Positions 38,223 through 47,070 of a stretch of DNA of 64,000 bases are shown piece by piece (the stretch's first letter is position 1; every line of letters starts with the position of its first letter). Made by a program: the position numbers and the translations under genes. The notes under the pieces are model-generated. The model did not search any database. It worked only from the letters and a program-made list of their open reading frames with translations, and was not told where the DNA came from. Origin of the DNA: Pseudarthrobacter enclensis. GTDB lineage: Bacteria > Actinomycetota > Actinomycetes > Actinomycetales > Micrococcaceae. The DNA is taken from assembly GCF_001457025.1 (NCBI RefSeq), contig NZ_KQ758608.1, forward strand, positions 40,841 to 104,840. Direction: 5' to 3'.

Positions 38223-39305
38223 ATGCAGTCACGATCAAGCGCGCCTGCGCTGGTTGCCGGTGCCGTCCTTGCACCCATCGGGCTCGTGCTGTCCATCATC
38301 CTTTTCGGCGGAGGGTCCCAGGCCGCAGCCGATGTGTGCTCACCGACCGCGCCCGGCGTCAGCGCTGACGCGGACCAGCTGCACAAAGTAGCCATCGCCG
38401 GCTACGAAGGAGAGCAACTGAAAAACGCCGCCCTGATCATCAACGCCGGCAAATCCCTCGGCCTGTCCGTCCGCGGGCAGACGATCGGAGTCATGACGGC
38501 CATGGGAGAGTCCGGGCTGCGCGTCCTGGACCACGGCGACGGGCCCGGCCCCGATTCCCGGGGCCTGTTCCAGCAGCGCGACAACGGCGCCTGGGGTACC
38601 TACCAGGACCGCATGAATCCCACCGCCTCCGCCACCAACTTTTTCAAGGCCCTGCAGAACATCAGCGGCTGGGAACAGCTCGAACCCACCACAGCCGCGC
38701 ACAGGGTCCAGCGCAACGCCGACCCGTTCCACTACCAGGCCTACTGGGCGGCCGCCGTCGAGGTCGTCGCCGCGCTCGGCGACGTGCCCGCCACCGATGC
38801 CGGCGGGGAAAGCTCCTGCGGCATCCCCGGCCAATCCGGCAAGGACGATGACCTGCCGTGGCGCACGGCCAAGATCTACGAGCCATCCCCGCTGGGCATG
38901 TACAACCGCGAATGCGTCGACTTCGCCCTGTGGCGCGTGAACCAGCAGCTCGGCAGCACCACCGCCCCCTACAGGGTGCTGAACGGCACCTTCCGCCCCG
39001 ACGGTACCGTGCTCGGCTCGGCCCTTTCCTGGAAAGACGGCTGGGACGCCAAAGGCTGGCCCACCGGTGAAACCCCACGGGTTGGCGCGGTCGTCTGGTA
39101 CTCCCCCGGCACCGGCGGCGCAGACGGCACCTACGGCCACGTCGCCGTCGTCAAAGCCGTCAACGGTGACGGCAGCTTCCTCGAAGAGGGCTACAACGGC
39201 AACCCCGCCCCGAACGACCACACCTACTACACCCGCACCGTAGAGAACAGCACCCCCAGCGCCTTTCTCTACCTGCCCGGCAGCGACTCACCGGAGGAAC
39301 CATGA
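38223..39305 (+). CDS. T4SS-associated peptidoglycan hydrolase (transglycosylase-like plus CHAP)
   Basis: A 360-aa exported cell-wall enzyme that should open the murein for the transfer channel. An N-terminal hydrophobic segment (about 9-36) anchors or exports it. Residues ~45-190 hold a lysozyme/transglycosylase-like domain with AMGESGLR near 93 and DSRGLFQQR near 111. A C-terminal CHAP amidase has C231 (NRECVDFALWR) and H306 (YGHVAVV). GAGGGGGACAG gives a strong ribosome site. The stop overlaps the next start (ATGA). Confidence 0.85.
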   Translation: MQSRSSAPALVAGAVLAPIGLVLSIILFGGGSQAAADVCSPTAPGVSADADQLHKVAIAGYEGEQLKNAALIINAGKSLGLSVRGQTIGVMTAMGESGLRVLDHGDGPGPDSRGLFQQRDNGAWGTYQDRMNPTASATNFFKALQNISGWEQLEPTTAAHRVQRNADPFHYQAYWAAAVEVVAALGDVPATDAGGESSCGIPGQSGKDDDLPWRTAKIYEPSPLGMYNRECVDFALWRVNQQLGSTTAPYRVLNGTFRPDGTVLGSALSWKDGWDAKGWPTGETPRVGAVVWYSPGTGGADGTYGHVAVVKAVNGDGSFLEEGYNGNPAPNDHTYYTRTVENSTPSAFLYLPGSDSPEEP

Positions 39306-39814
39306 AACGCGCCCTAACAGCCCTTACGGCCCTGCTCGTGTGCACGGCCTGCGCACCGGTATCCACCTCAACACCCGCAGAGCCGCCGGCCACGTCCGCC
39401 ACCAGCGAGGCCACACTCAGCGCAGGAGGCAAGCCCCAGGCTCCCGGCGGCACAGCCCCCGCCACCCTCGGCATCGCCTGGGACGAAACAAGCAAAACCG
39501 CCGCGCTGGACACCGCGACCAAAGCCATGACGCTGTACGCCCGTCCCACGGTCACGGACAGGCAATGGATCCAGGAACTCGGGCAGGTCCTGACCGCCCA
39601 AGCCACAGCTGATTACCAATATGTTGACCCGGCTAACATCCCGGTCACCAGGATCACCGGACCGGGACAGCTCAAAATCGATGAGAACAACGGGTTCGGC
39701 TGCCACGTCGTGTTTCCCACCGACGCCGGCGACTACGACGTGCAGCTGCTCCGCAGCGCAGCCAACAAGCCCTGGCAGGTCAACCGCTTCACACCCCCGA
39801 ACGGCACAAAGTAA
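39302..39814 (+). CDS. Lipoprotein of the conjugation locus
   Basis: A 170-aa lipoprotein. MKRALTALTALLVCTACAPV has a signal peptide ending in a lipobox with the acylated Cys at about 17. A Thr/Ser/Pro/Ala linker follows, then a domain of about 110 residues ending FTPPNGTK. It is translationally coupled to the CHAP hydrolase gene. In Gram-positive T4SS such lipoproteins help surface assembly; no specific family was recognised. Confidence 0.65.
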   Translation: MKRALTALTALLVCTACAPVSTSTPAEPPATSATSEATLSAGGKPQAPGGTAPATLGIAWDETSKTAALDTATKAMTLYARPTVTDRQWIQELGQVLTAQATADYQYVDPANIPVTRITGPGQLKIDENNGFGCHVVFPTDAGDYDVQLLRSAANKPWQVNRFTPPNGTK

Positions 39815-39820
39815 GGACAG

Positions 39821-41233
39821 ATGATGGAAACCCAAGCACTCGACTTCCCCAAGATCAACGCCGTTCTCCGCACCAACGGAACCGGCGAAGTCACCATCAA
39901 CGGCACCTCCCACGCGATCGAAGCCGCCGACGAAGCTGCCGTCCTCACCGACGCCCTGCGCATCATCACCGAAACCGCTGCCCAGCTCGGCCGGCCCGTC
40001 CGCGTCAGCACCACCGACCCTGACGGGGAAGGCCTCATCATCGTCTCCCCCGAAGGCGTCGTCAGCGAAGCCACCCCGACCAAGCCCACCCCAAAGCGGG
40101 AAAAGGACACCCTGCCCGTGACCGCCGCCCCGTCGCCCGAAACGGCCAAAGCCGCAACCGCTGCTGTGCCAGCTCCCACATCAGCTTCGGTCCCCGACGC
40201 CGCGCCGGCGACCTTCGGTGCAGCCGTCACCCCCGGGCCCGCCCAGGAACCCGCACCGGCCGCTGAGGAGCCTGCCACCCGGCGCAGCCTCAAAGACACC
40301 TCGTTCCTCATCAGCGAGCCCGTGCTCCAGCCTGCCACGCGCGGCTGGCGTGGGGCTCTCAGCCGCCTCGGATTCCGCATGGACCCCTCAGCCGAAGAGC
40401 TGGCCGAACGCGAAGACATCCGTACCGTGAGCCAGCACTGGCCCGGCCCCCGCACAGTAGCCGTCGTCAACCGCAAAGGCGGGGCGAACAAGACACCCAC
40501 CGTCGTCATGCTCAGCGCAATCCTGGCCCGCTACAGCGGCGCAGCAACCGCGGCCTGGGACAACAACGAATCCCAAGGCACCCTTGGCTGGCGCACGGAA
40601 AAAGGCGCCCATAACAACACCGTCCTGGACCTCATCGACTCATCCCAGGCACTGCTCTCCCCCAGCGCCCAAGCGGCCGAAATCGCCCAGTTCGTCCACC
40701 ACCAGACCTCGGACAAGTTCGACGTCCTGCGCTCGGACGAGAACGACGAAGGCGATCACGAAGTAACCGCCGAGGAAGTGGACATCGCCCACAAGGTACT
40801 AACCCGCTACTACCGGCTCATCGTCATGGACTCCGGCAACACCTCCCGCGCAGCCAACTGGCGACGAATGATCCACCACACCAACCAGCTCGTGGTCCCC
40901 GTGACAGCCATCGAAGACCGCGCCGAGGCAGCACGCCTGACACTCCAAACCCTCGAATCCCGCGGGGGCCACGACGCCGAACTGGCCCGCAACGCCGTCA
41001 TCATCGTCTCCGAATCCACCGACGCCAAACGCAGCATGAGCGGGGACGCCCTCAAGCGCGCCAAGGACGAGGCCCGCAGAATCGCCGAGGGCTTCGCTCC
41101 CCATGTACGAGCCGTGGTCCGCATCCCCTACGACCCCGCCCTGGTCAACGGGCCCATCCGCTACGACGCCCTCCAGCCAGCCACCCAGCGCGCATGGCTC
41201 GCCGCAGCTGCTGCCGTCGCACAAGGTTTCTGA
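39821..41233 (+). CDS. ParA/MinD-like ATPase with long N-terminal extension
   Basis: A 470-aa protein. The first ~200 residues are low in homology and include an Ala/Pro-rich linker. The C-terminal half is a MinD/ParA-like domain with the P-loop VNRKGGANKTPTVVML near 216-231; the sequence NKT replaces the usual GKT, and the deviant-Walker lysine (KGG) is kept. Later blocks are LIVMDSGNTSRAANWRRMI and VVPVTAIEDRAEAARL. Relatives near actinobacterial T4SS genes are thought to act in septal or polar placement of the transfer machinery. It ends the plus-strand conjugation set. Confidence 0.7.
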   Translation: MMETQALDFPKINAVLRTNGTGEVTINGTSHAIEAADEAAVLTDALRIITETAAQLGRPVRVSTTDPDGEGLIIVSPEGVVSEATPTKPTPKREKDTLPVTAAPSPETAKAATAAVPAPTSASVPDAAPATFGAAVTPGPAQEPAPAAEEPATRRSLKDTSFLISEPVLQPATRGWRGALSRLGFRMDPSAEELAEREDIRTVSQHWPGPRTVAVVNRKGGANKTPTVVMLSAILARYSGAATAAWDNNESQGTLGWRTEKGAHNNTVLDLIDSSQALLSPSAQAAEIAQFVHHQTSDKFDVLRSDENDEGDHEVTAEEVDIAHKVLTRYYRLIVMDSGNTSRAANWRRMIHHTNQLVVPVTAIEDRAEAARLTLQTLESRGGHDAELARNAVIIVSESTDAKRSMSGDALKRAKDEARRIAEGFAPHVRAVVRIPYDPALVNGPIRYDALQPATQRAWLAAAAAVAQGF

Positions 41234-41300
41234 GAAAGTGCGACACGCCGAGAGATTGCGGTACCGGTACCGAGGCCCATGGATGGGCAAGGATGAGAGC

Positions 41301-41513
41301 ATGAGTCAGCCATATGCAACCCCGAAGCTCGACGGCCAGCGCGTCGCTTTGCGCGGCCGCGTATTGCCCGACCAGCACGCTCGCGCAAGCACGCAAGCAG
41401 CACACCACGGACTATCGCTGAGCGAGTACCTTGGTGCGCTCATCGACCGCGACAGCGGGCTTCCCAACAAGATAGACCAACCACAGGAGGCGCTGATCCC
41501 CAGGGCGTCTTAA
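41301..41513 (+). CDS. Small ribbon-helix-helix-like protein
   Basis: A 70-aa protein with an arc/MetJ-like pattern: a short beta strand VALRGRVLP followed by two helices, QHARASTQAAHHGLSLSEYL + GALIDRD. The ATG at 41301 follows AAGGATGAGAGC. It sits between the ParA-like gene and rep, followed by a terminator. A transcriptional or copy-control role is possible but not shown. Confidence 0.55.
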   Translation: MSQPYATPKLDGQRVALRGRVLPDQHARASTQAAHHGLSLSEYLGALIDRDSGLPNKIDQPQEALIPRAS

Positions 41514-41521
41514 ATTACTGA

Positions 41522-41542
41522 AGGCCCGCACTAGGCGGGCCT
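41522..41542 (+). terminator. Terminator after the small RHH gene
   Basis: Perfect 8-bp stem (41522-41529 with 41535-41542), 5-nt loop ACTAG, 8 nt after the stop codon. It separates the conjugation genes from the replication gene. Confidence 0.65.
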
Positions 41543-41664
41543 CCGTAAACATATGTAGTTCAGATCAATGATCTTGGCGGGTCGCGATCTGAACTTTTAT
41601 CCAACACCCACCCAGTGGGTGGATCTTGTCATATCCATCCCCGAGAGGAAGGCTACTGCAGTCC

Positions 41665-43530
41665 ATGGTACCGGAACCGGTATTGACGTCAACGCATGCC
41701 CTTGCGGGTGTCGCCCAACGTCCAAGACCAGAAGACGCCTGGAGTCTTGCACCGCTGATAGCTGGCGCGCCTTCGTATCGACTGGGGCGCTGGATTGGGC
41801 AGAGGTTTCAATATCCTCGACCAAAAAATGCGCCGAAGATCACTCGTTCTTTGCCGGGTCAGCCCGCTGCTGTAATGGTGCATGGCCCGGATGGCCGAGT
41901 CTCCACGCTTTGCTTGGACTTTGATACCTCGAAGGCACTGAAAGGCGTGGTGGACTCGGACGCGGTCCGGGTGGGCAATTTGTTGTCGGCGTGCGGCATG
42001 AGGTTCGTGGAGGATTTCTCCCCCAGCGGTGGACGACACCTGTACGTGCCGCTGCACGATCGAATGGACGCGGCCGAGGCCCGGGAATTAGTCGAAGCGC
42101 TAGCCCTGATGGCGACCAGTCTCGACCCGAGCCCCCACCAGAACATCACCGACGGCTGCATCCGTGTCCCAGGAACGATCCACAAGTCCGGTGGCCACCA
42201 AACCCTCATCACTCCCCTGTCCCAGGCGTACGACATCCTGCGGCGCCGCAACGCAGCATCTGCACTGATGGAGCTTCGGTCCGCACTGGCTCCGGAGCTA
42301 ACCCGGAAGCGCGCACTCAAAGCCCGCGCAGCTAAGACTGTTGCCGGACAGCGCAACGGGATTCTGCCGGCGCTATCGCTAAACGCCGGTAGTGAAGCGC
42401 CGCTGCGCAAGGTCGCCCGAACCGGCCTGTACGACACGGCTAAGTACAAGAGCCCGTCCGAGGCCCGGATGGCCGTGCTCAACCACTTCAGTGCCTGTGG
42501 CTGGTCACTGCAGCACGTAGAAAACGAACTCGCTGGCCAGTTCCCCGGCTTAGCTGCCCTCTACGGATCTACAGAACGCCAGGCAAGGCTTCTTCCCTAC
42601 GAATGGGCCAAAGCCCAAACCTTCACAAACACCGCCTCCAGCACGCAAAAACCACTCCCCCGTAAACACGGGGAAAAGCATGCACTTATTAACAACACAA
42701 GCCAAACTTTAACCACAGGGGGGGCCGGGGAATCTAGCAGCGCCGCTGCTGTGCACCAACTCGTCAACGACCTAGAAAATGTCCTCTACGCCGTTCTCGA
42801 CCACCGACTCCAAGCCCGCGGTCGCGAAGGTCTCAGTCTCCGGTTCCTCATTCGCGGACTGTTGGGATATATGCGTGCAAAAGAAACGGACATTCTCGAC
42901 GTCGGTTGCCGCACACTCGCTGCGGCGATGGGCAAGCACCATGTCACCATCGCCAGATTGCTGCCCGTCCTGGTGCAAGCCTCTGACGGAATCCTGACCA
43001 AGATCGCGGATGCACGACAGAAAGCGGCTGACGTCTACCTCATCCAATTACCCGAGCAATACCAACAACTTGCACGGGAGCTGGCCTGGAGGAAAGGAAA
43101 AATCCACGCCATCCGTCCTGTATTTCGGGCCTTGGGAGACGCTGCTGCTCTCGTATATGAGGCAATCGAACGCGGCCGCTACTCCCCCACCACTGCGGAG
43201 GTCGTCCGTATCAGTGGTGTCAGCCGCAACGCGTGTTCGGCCGCGTTGGCTGAGATGGAAGCACTCGGCATGATTCAGCGCCAGGATGGAACCTGGCGAA
43301 ATACCTCAGTGAACCTTCGCATGCTCGCCGCGAGGCTCGGAGTGCTTGACGACTACCTCGACCACATCCGCCGCAACCGCCACGAGCGCGCAATCTGGCA
43401 CTCCTACCTCGACAGGTTCAAGACATTGCAGGGTGTCATCACTGAAGGGGAGCTATTCGATCCTGAAAGGGATGAATATTGGCCACCCCCGCATGATGCG
43501 GCAGTGTGGCACTTGCCCCAACCGGCATAG
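41665..43530 (+). CDS. Plasmid replication protein, primase (AEP)-like with C-terminal winged helix
   Basis: A 621-aa protein. An archaeo-eukaryotic primase-like site is visible: D85 and D87 in TLCLDFDTSK and the SGGRHLYVPL block with H125, followed by the RVPGTIHKSGG block. The C-terminal third carries winged-helix-like segments (ILDVGCRTLAAAMGKHHVTI and SPTTAEVVRISGVSRNACSA). This matches initiator proteins of actinobacterial theta plasmids that prime their own replication. The ATG at 41665 is preceded by GAGAGGAAGG at a somewhat long distance; a TTG at 41626 is the other option. The repeat-rich non-coding region just downstream is the likely origin. Confidence 0.72.
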   Translation: MVPEPVLTSTHALAGVAQRPRPEDAWSLAPLIAGAPSYRLGRWIGQRFQYPRPKNAPKITRSLPGQPAAVMVHGPDGRVSTLCLDFDTSKALKGVVDSDAVRVGNLLSACGMRFVEDFSPSGGRHLYVPLHDRMDAAEARELVEALALMATSLDPSPHQNITDGCIRVPGTIHKSGGHQTLITPLSQAYDILRRRNAASALMELRSALAPELTRKRALKARAAKTVAGQRNGILPALSLNAGSEAPLRKVARTGLYDTAKYKSPSEARMAVLNHFSACGWSLQHVENELAGQFPGLAALYGSTERQARLLPYEWAKAQTFTNTASSTQKPLPRKHGEKHALINNTSQTLTTGGAGESSSAAAVHQLVNDLENVLYAVLDHRLQARGREGLSLRFLIRGLLGYMRAKETDILDVGCRTLAAAMGKHHVTIARLLPVLVQASDGILTKIADARQKAADVYLIQLPEQYQQLARELAWRKGKIHAIRPVFRALGDAAALVYEAIERGRYSPTTAEVVRISGVSRNACSAALAEMEALGMIQRQDGTWRNTSVNLRMLAARLGVLDDYLDHIRRNRHERAIWHSYLDRFKTLQGVITEGELFDPERDEYWPPPHDAAVWHLPQPA

Positions 43531-43557
43531 GTCTCTAGTGAAGCTCGTTCGCTGTCA

Positions 43558-43596
43558 GCTACTAAGGTGCTAGCAAATCACTAGCACCTTAGTAGC
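43558..43596. repeat. 16-bp perfect dyad (with a diverged copy at 43865-43903)
   Basis: Arms GCTACTAAGGTGCTAG (43558-43573) and its exact inverse (43581-43596), 7-nt spacer. A second copy at 43865-43880/43888-43903 has two arm mismatches. It may be the rep terminator, but the duplication 306 bp away together with flanking sequence suggests a protein-binding site. Confidence 0.6.
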
Positions 43597-43617
43597 CCAA
43601 CCCTGTCTGGCATTTCC

Positions 43618-43667
43618 TGTTGGCAGCCCTCCTCCGCGTCTGCGGGCAACTGGGTTGAGCTTAGGGC
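43618..43667 (+). repeat. 50-bp direct repeat, copy 1
   Basis: Identical to 43924-43973. It contains GCAGCCCTCC and GGGCAACTGGGTTGAGC. Part of a block of about 130 bp that is duplicated within the origin region. Confidence 0.75.
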
Positions 43668-43756
43668 GGTTGTTTTGTAGCAGTTTGGTAGCACTTGGAA
43701 TTGTTGGATGAGATTAGGGCGTGTGTGTGTATCCGTCGGTCGGCTTCGCCCCCGCG

Positions 43757-43785
43757 GTTGATAGCACTTTAATAGTGCTATCAAC
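43757..43785. repeat. Dyad GTTGATAGCACT / AGTGCTATCAAC
   Basis: Perfect 12-bp arms with 5-nt spacer TTAAT. A shorter copy, TAGCACT-TTGAT-AGTGCTA, is at 44029-44047. Iteron or ParB/Rep binding site candidate. Confidence 0.6.
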
Positions 43786-43923
43786 TAACTATTGTTTGGC
43801 GAGCAACTCCCTGCCCGGTCATAGCGGTTGTGGCACCTGCCTCAACAGGCATAGCTCGCTGTCAGCTACTAAAGTGCTAGCAGTTCACTAGCGATTTAGT
43901 AGCTTACCCGGTCTCGCATGTCT

Positions 43924-43973
43924 TGTTGGCAGCCCTCCTCCGCGTCTGCGGGCAACTGGGTTGAGCTTAGGGC
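43924..43973 (+). repeat. 50-bp direct repeat, copy 2
   Basis: Identical to 43618-43667; followed by TTACTCAGG in place of GGTTGTT. Confidence 0.75.
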
Positions 43974-44345
43974 TTACTCAGGTGGCCTAAGGCTATTCCT
44001 CAGGGCGGTGGTTGTTTTAGCAGTTTGATAGCACTTTGATAGTGCTACCGAATGGTGATTGCTTCGCTAGCAACTCCTGGTTCGGTCGAACTCACTAGCA
44101 AATTGAAATGGAATCAGTATCAGATTGGTAGCAACGAGTATCCACATCAGGTGATGATCCATGGGTGGCAAGGGGGCGCGCCAGTGGCTTGAGCTGTCCT
44201 CACGGGGCTCATAGCTAGCATTCTGATAGTTATAAGCTATCAGTTTCAAACTGCTAGCAAGCTTTTTTTACTAATTTCAAAGTGATATCAAACCCGTAGC
44301 GTGTCGCTAGCCTTTTGCTATCAACTTCGGCATTAAGTTGGAGTC

Positions 44346-44978
44346 ATGATCATTGTTGTGGGTAGCGAAAAGGGCGGCGTAGGCAAGTCCACGGTTGTAA
44401 CCAACCTTGCTGTTGAGCTTGCGAAGCGGGGGATGCGCATAGCGGTTGTGGACGGCGACCGGCAGCGTTCCACCGCACGATGGGCCGTAGACCGAGAAGA
44501 GGCCGGGCATGAACCTCGCATCTTTGTAGTGGAGAAACTTGGCAGCCTGCACGAGACACTGCGCGAACTCGATACGAGCTATGACGTTGTCCTGGTAGAT
44601 GTGGCGGGGAAGGACAGCAAGGAGATGCGCACAGCGATGACTGCGGCCCATCAGCTGTTGATCCTGACGCAGTCGAGTCAGTTTGATCTCGACACACTTG
44701 CGACTGTCGATAGGTTGATCGAAACTGCCCGTGACTTCAATCCCTCCCTACGAGTCAGGGGAGCCCTTACCCGGGTATCGACCAACGCGTTCGAGTCAGA
44801 AAGTGGCGACGCCAGGGATTATCTTGCCGACTATCCCAGTATCGAACCACTGCGAACTGTGCTATACGAGCGCAAAGCTTATCGAGACGTGGTGGGGGAG
44901 GGGCTTGGAGTTGTTGAGTGGAAGAACCCTAAAGCGGCGAGGGAAATCCGTGGGCTGGTAGAGGAGTTGATTGGGTAG
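44346..44978 (+). CDS. parA: ParA-type partition ATPase
   Basis: A 210-aa Walker-type ParA of the small (Ib) class without N-terminal helix-turn-helix. The P-loop SEKGGVGKST is at 7-16, the second motif VVLVDVAGKDSKEMRTA near 83 and QLLILTQSSQFDLDTL near 104. GGAG precedes the ATG. It follows the origin repeats and overlaps the next gene by one base (TAGTG), forming a parAB pair that should secure segregation of the replicon. Confidence 0.88.
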   Translation: MIIVVGSEKGGVGKSTVVTNLAVELAKRGMRIAVVDGDRQRSTARWAVDREEAGHEPRIFVVEKLGSLHETLRELDTSYDVVLVDVAGKDSKEMRTAMTAAHQLLILTQSSQFDLDTLATVDRLIETARDFNPSLRVRGALTRVSTNAFESESGDARDYLADYPSIEPLRTVLYERKAYRDVVGEGLGVVEWKNPKAAREIRGLVEELIG

Positions 44979-45298
44979 TGGCAATTAAGAAACGGTCCGC
45001 GTCCGAGAAAGCCAGGGACGAGGCTATCGAGGCGTTCGGCAATGCAGCTGAACCGCTACTGGCTCCGCCGGCTGTCCATGCAGAACGCGGAACTCCAGTC
45101 AGGCCCAGCGTCACGCCCACTCTTAGTGATTCGAGGGACAAGGGGACTGCCAGAACCATGTTGCTTCGGTTTGACGAAGACCGTGAACTTATGGACTTGC
45201 TTGCGGACGTGGCGAAGCTCGAAGGACGGAAAAAGCATCCTATGGCATTGCGCGCTCTCAGGATCGGTCTCGAGCAGGTCCGCGACAGCTACGAGTAA
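44978..45298 (+). CDS. Small ParB-like centromere-binding partner
   Basis: A 106-aa protein starting at a GTG that overlaps the parA stop. The basic N-terminus (MAIKKRSASEKARDEA) and the C-terminal MLLRFDEDRELMDLLADVAK + LEGRKKHPMALRALRIGLEQ fit the ribbon-helix-helix-type partners of class Ib ParA proteins: one strand followed by two helices. It should bind dyads in the origin region and autoregulate the pair (family knowledge). Sequence identity to a named ParB was not established. Confidence 0.65.
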   Translation: MAIKKRSASEKARDEAIEAFGNAAEPLLAPPAVHAERGTPVRPSVTPTLSDSRDKGTARTMLLRFDEDRELMDLLADVAKLEGRKKHPMALRALRIGLEQVRDSYE

Positions 45299-45687
45299 GT
45301 AAGCCAGTTGTTGCTATGCGGTTGATATCAACTTGATAGCAACTGCATAGCAATCATCACAAAATGCTCAGACGCGATATCGGGCGCGTGATGGAGTTCG
45401 CGCAGAGGGTCACCCAAAAGCCGTTTCTGAGACGGGTTCTTCGACGCGGTGGGGGAGTGGCCGGCAGGACCTCAACTTTCAGCTGCTTGGAGACGAGTCC
45501 GGAGGAGGTCAATAACGACCGTTTCTGACCTGCGTTCGGCAAGCCTCCGATAATATGTGGGTTTTGGCGGTGCTTGGCGGCGTTCTGTTGTCACTAGATG
45601 TCGTGGCTGCCTGTCAGCTGACCGCTGACAGTAGTGCGTTCGTGCGGAGTCAACGGGGCTGACATGCCGGTGGCCAAAGGCCAGTTT
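45299..45687. other. Gene-free stretch after parAB
   Basis: 389 bp without a credible gene. The first 60 bp repeat the origin motif family: TTGATATCAACTTGATAGCA + ACTGCATAGCAATC (45323 onward). A short dyad CTGTCAGC-TGACC-GCTGACAG lies at 45611-45631, echoing CTGTCAGCT in the origin region (43552 and 43859). These could be additional partition or replication sites on the other side of parAB. Confidence 0.45.
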
Positions 45688-46962
45688 CTACCCGGTTATA
45701 TGGTCGTTGCCGCGCATTCGCACGGCGACCACCAGGCCTGAGGCGGCTGTAAGTGCAGCGACGGTGGCGATGGCTGCGGGAATCCCATACAGGTCTGCGA
45801 GAAGACCTGACAGGAGTGCACCGATGGCGAAGCCGCCGTCACGCCAAAGGCGGTAGATCCCGACGGAGCGGGCCCGCCAGGTGGGGTGTGCGACGTCCCC
45901 GATGGCGGCGAGGAGGGCGGGGTAGACCATAGCCGTTCCGATACCGAGGAGGACTGCGGCGGTGAGCCAGGGCCCGAAACTGTGGGCTGCGGCGACTATT
46001 GCCAGTCCCGCGGCTTGGACGATCATGCCGGTCACAACGAACCATTTGCGGCCCCACCGGTCTGAGGCGGCACCGGTGAAGAGCTGCCCGGCGCCCCAGA
46101 CCGCAGGATAAACGGCGGCCAGGATACCTACCTGGTTTAGGTTTAGCCCGGAGCTGACGAAGAGGACCGGAAAGAGGCCCCAGGCGAGGCCGTCGTTGAG
46201 GTTGTTCACCAGTCCTGCCTGGCTGGCTGCAGAGAGTGAGCGGTCCTTGAAGCTGGTGAGGGTGAAAACCCGGCCAGTGGTGAGGCCGGCGTCGGCACTC
46301 TTGTGTGCACTTACGTGCTGGGAGGCTTCCGTCTTGGCATGGTGGTGGGTCTCGCGAATGGTCAGGACTGACAGGCCTAACCCGAGGGCGATGTAGGCGG
46401 CGCCGAGGAGGAACGGGCCGGGCCGGAGGCCATAGGCGGAGGCAATGTACCCGGTCGCGAGGGCAGTGACCGCGACTCCGAGGTAGCCTGCCGCTTCGTT
46501 CAGGCCCATGGCGAGGCCGCGCTGTTTCGGGCCGGTCAGGTCCATTTTCATGATCACGGCGGTCGACCAGGTCAGGCCCTGACTGATGCCGAGGAAGACG
46601 TTGGCCGCGACAATCCATCCCCATGACGGGCCTAAGATGAGCATGAGCGGGACGGGGACCGCTACCAGCCATCCTGTGACGAGGACGGGTTTACGGCCGT
46701 ACCGGTCAGAGAGTGTTCCCGCGAAGTAGTTCATCGCGGCCTTGGACAGACCGAACGCGAGGATGTAGGTCAGTGCGCTTGTGTACAGGTCCAGGTGGAA
46801 AACCTGCCCTGCCAGCAGCGGCAGCACGGTGCGCTCCTGGCCCAGCGTCCCGCCTACCAGGGCGTTGACTGCCACCAGCAGCACGAACTGCGCCAGGTTC
46901 TGCCGCAGGCCCAGAGCGACACGGGTGGAGTCCGGGGCGCTTCCCGCCTTTGTTCTGGCCAT
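45688..46962 (-). CDS. MFS transporter
   Basis: A 424-aa protein with about 12 membrane segments. The loop motif GTLSDRYGRKPVLVTG is near 82-97 and a second GAASDRWGRKWFVVTG near 301. It is the distal gene on the minus strand after the persulfide dioxygenase gene, but two strong hairpins separate them. Relatives next to persulfide dioxygenase/rhodanese genes are common, so export or uptake of a sulfur compound is possible. The substrate cannot be deduced. Confidence 0.78.
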   Translation of the reverse strand: MARTKAGSAPDSTRVALGLRQNLAQFVLLVAVNALVGGTLGQERTVLPLLAGQVFHLDLYTSALTYILAFGLSKAAMNYFAGTLSDRYGRKPVLVTGWLVAVPVPLMLILGPSWGWIVAANVFLGISQGLTWSTAVIMKMDLTGPKQRGLAMGLNEAAGYLGVAVTALATGYIASAYGLRPGPFLLGAAYIALGLGLSVLTIRETHHHAKTEASQHVSAHKSADAGLTTGRVFTLTSFKDRSLSAASQAGLVNNLNDGLAWGLFPVLFVSSGLNLNQVGILAAVYPAVWGAGQLFTGAASDRWGRKWFVVTGMIVQAAGLAIVAAAHSFGPWLTAAVLLGIGTAMVYPALLAAIGDVAHPTWRARSVGIYRLWRDGGFAIGALLSGLLADLYGIPAAIATVAALTAASGLVVAVRMRGNDHITG

Positions 46963-46997
46963 CCTGAGTACTCCAATCGTGCCGGGGACATAAAGGT

Positions 46998-47059
46998 GCC
47001 CGGACGCGTGGGGGAACGCGTCCGGGCGGGCCCGGGCAGGAGGGGGGTCCTGCCCGGGC
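46998..47059 (-). terminator. Tandem 12-bp hairpins between persulfide dioxygenase and MFS genes
   Basis: Two perfect stems, 46998-47009/47016-47027 and 47030-47041/47048-47059, each with a G-rich 6-nt loop. They end the CstR-controlled minus-strand transcript or attenuate it before the MFS gene. Confidence 0.65.
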
Positions 47060-47070
47060 GGTCTTAGGGT

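Larger units (their letters stand above)
43531..44345. other. Putative replication origin / partition region with dyads and a duplicated block
   Basis: An 815-bp gene-free stretch, clearly AT-richer than its neighbours. It holds an exact 50-bp direct repeat (43618-43667 and 43924-43973), a diverged direct repeat of the sequence before it, and several dyads built on TAGCACT / AGTGCTA. TAGCA or CTAGCA motifs recur throughout. It lies between rep and parA, as origins and centromere sites of theta plasmids do. The same motif family recurs after parB (45319-45355). Confidence 0.65.

Noticed and set aside
38340..39221. 293-codon minus-strand frame opposite the CHAP hydrolase
   Set aside because: Antisense frame of a gene with recognisable catalytic residues; Gly/Val-rich and no homology pattern.
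43531..44345. CRISPR array
   Set aside because: The repeats are two long copies and several dyads of different size, without regular repeat-spacer units and without cas genes.
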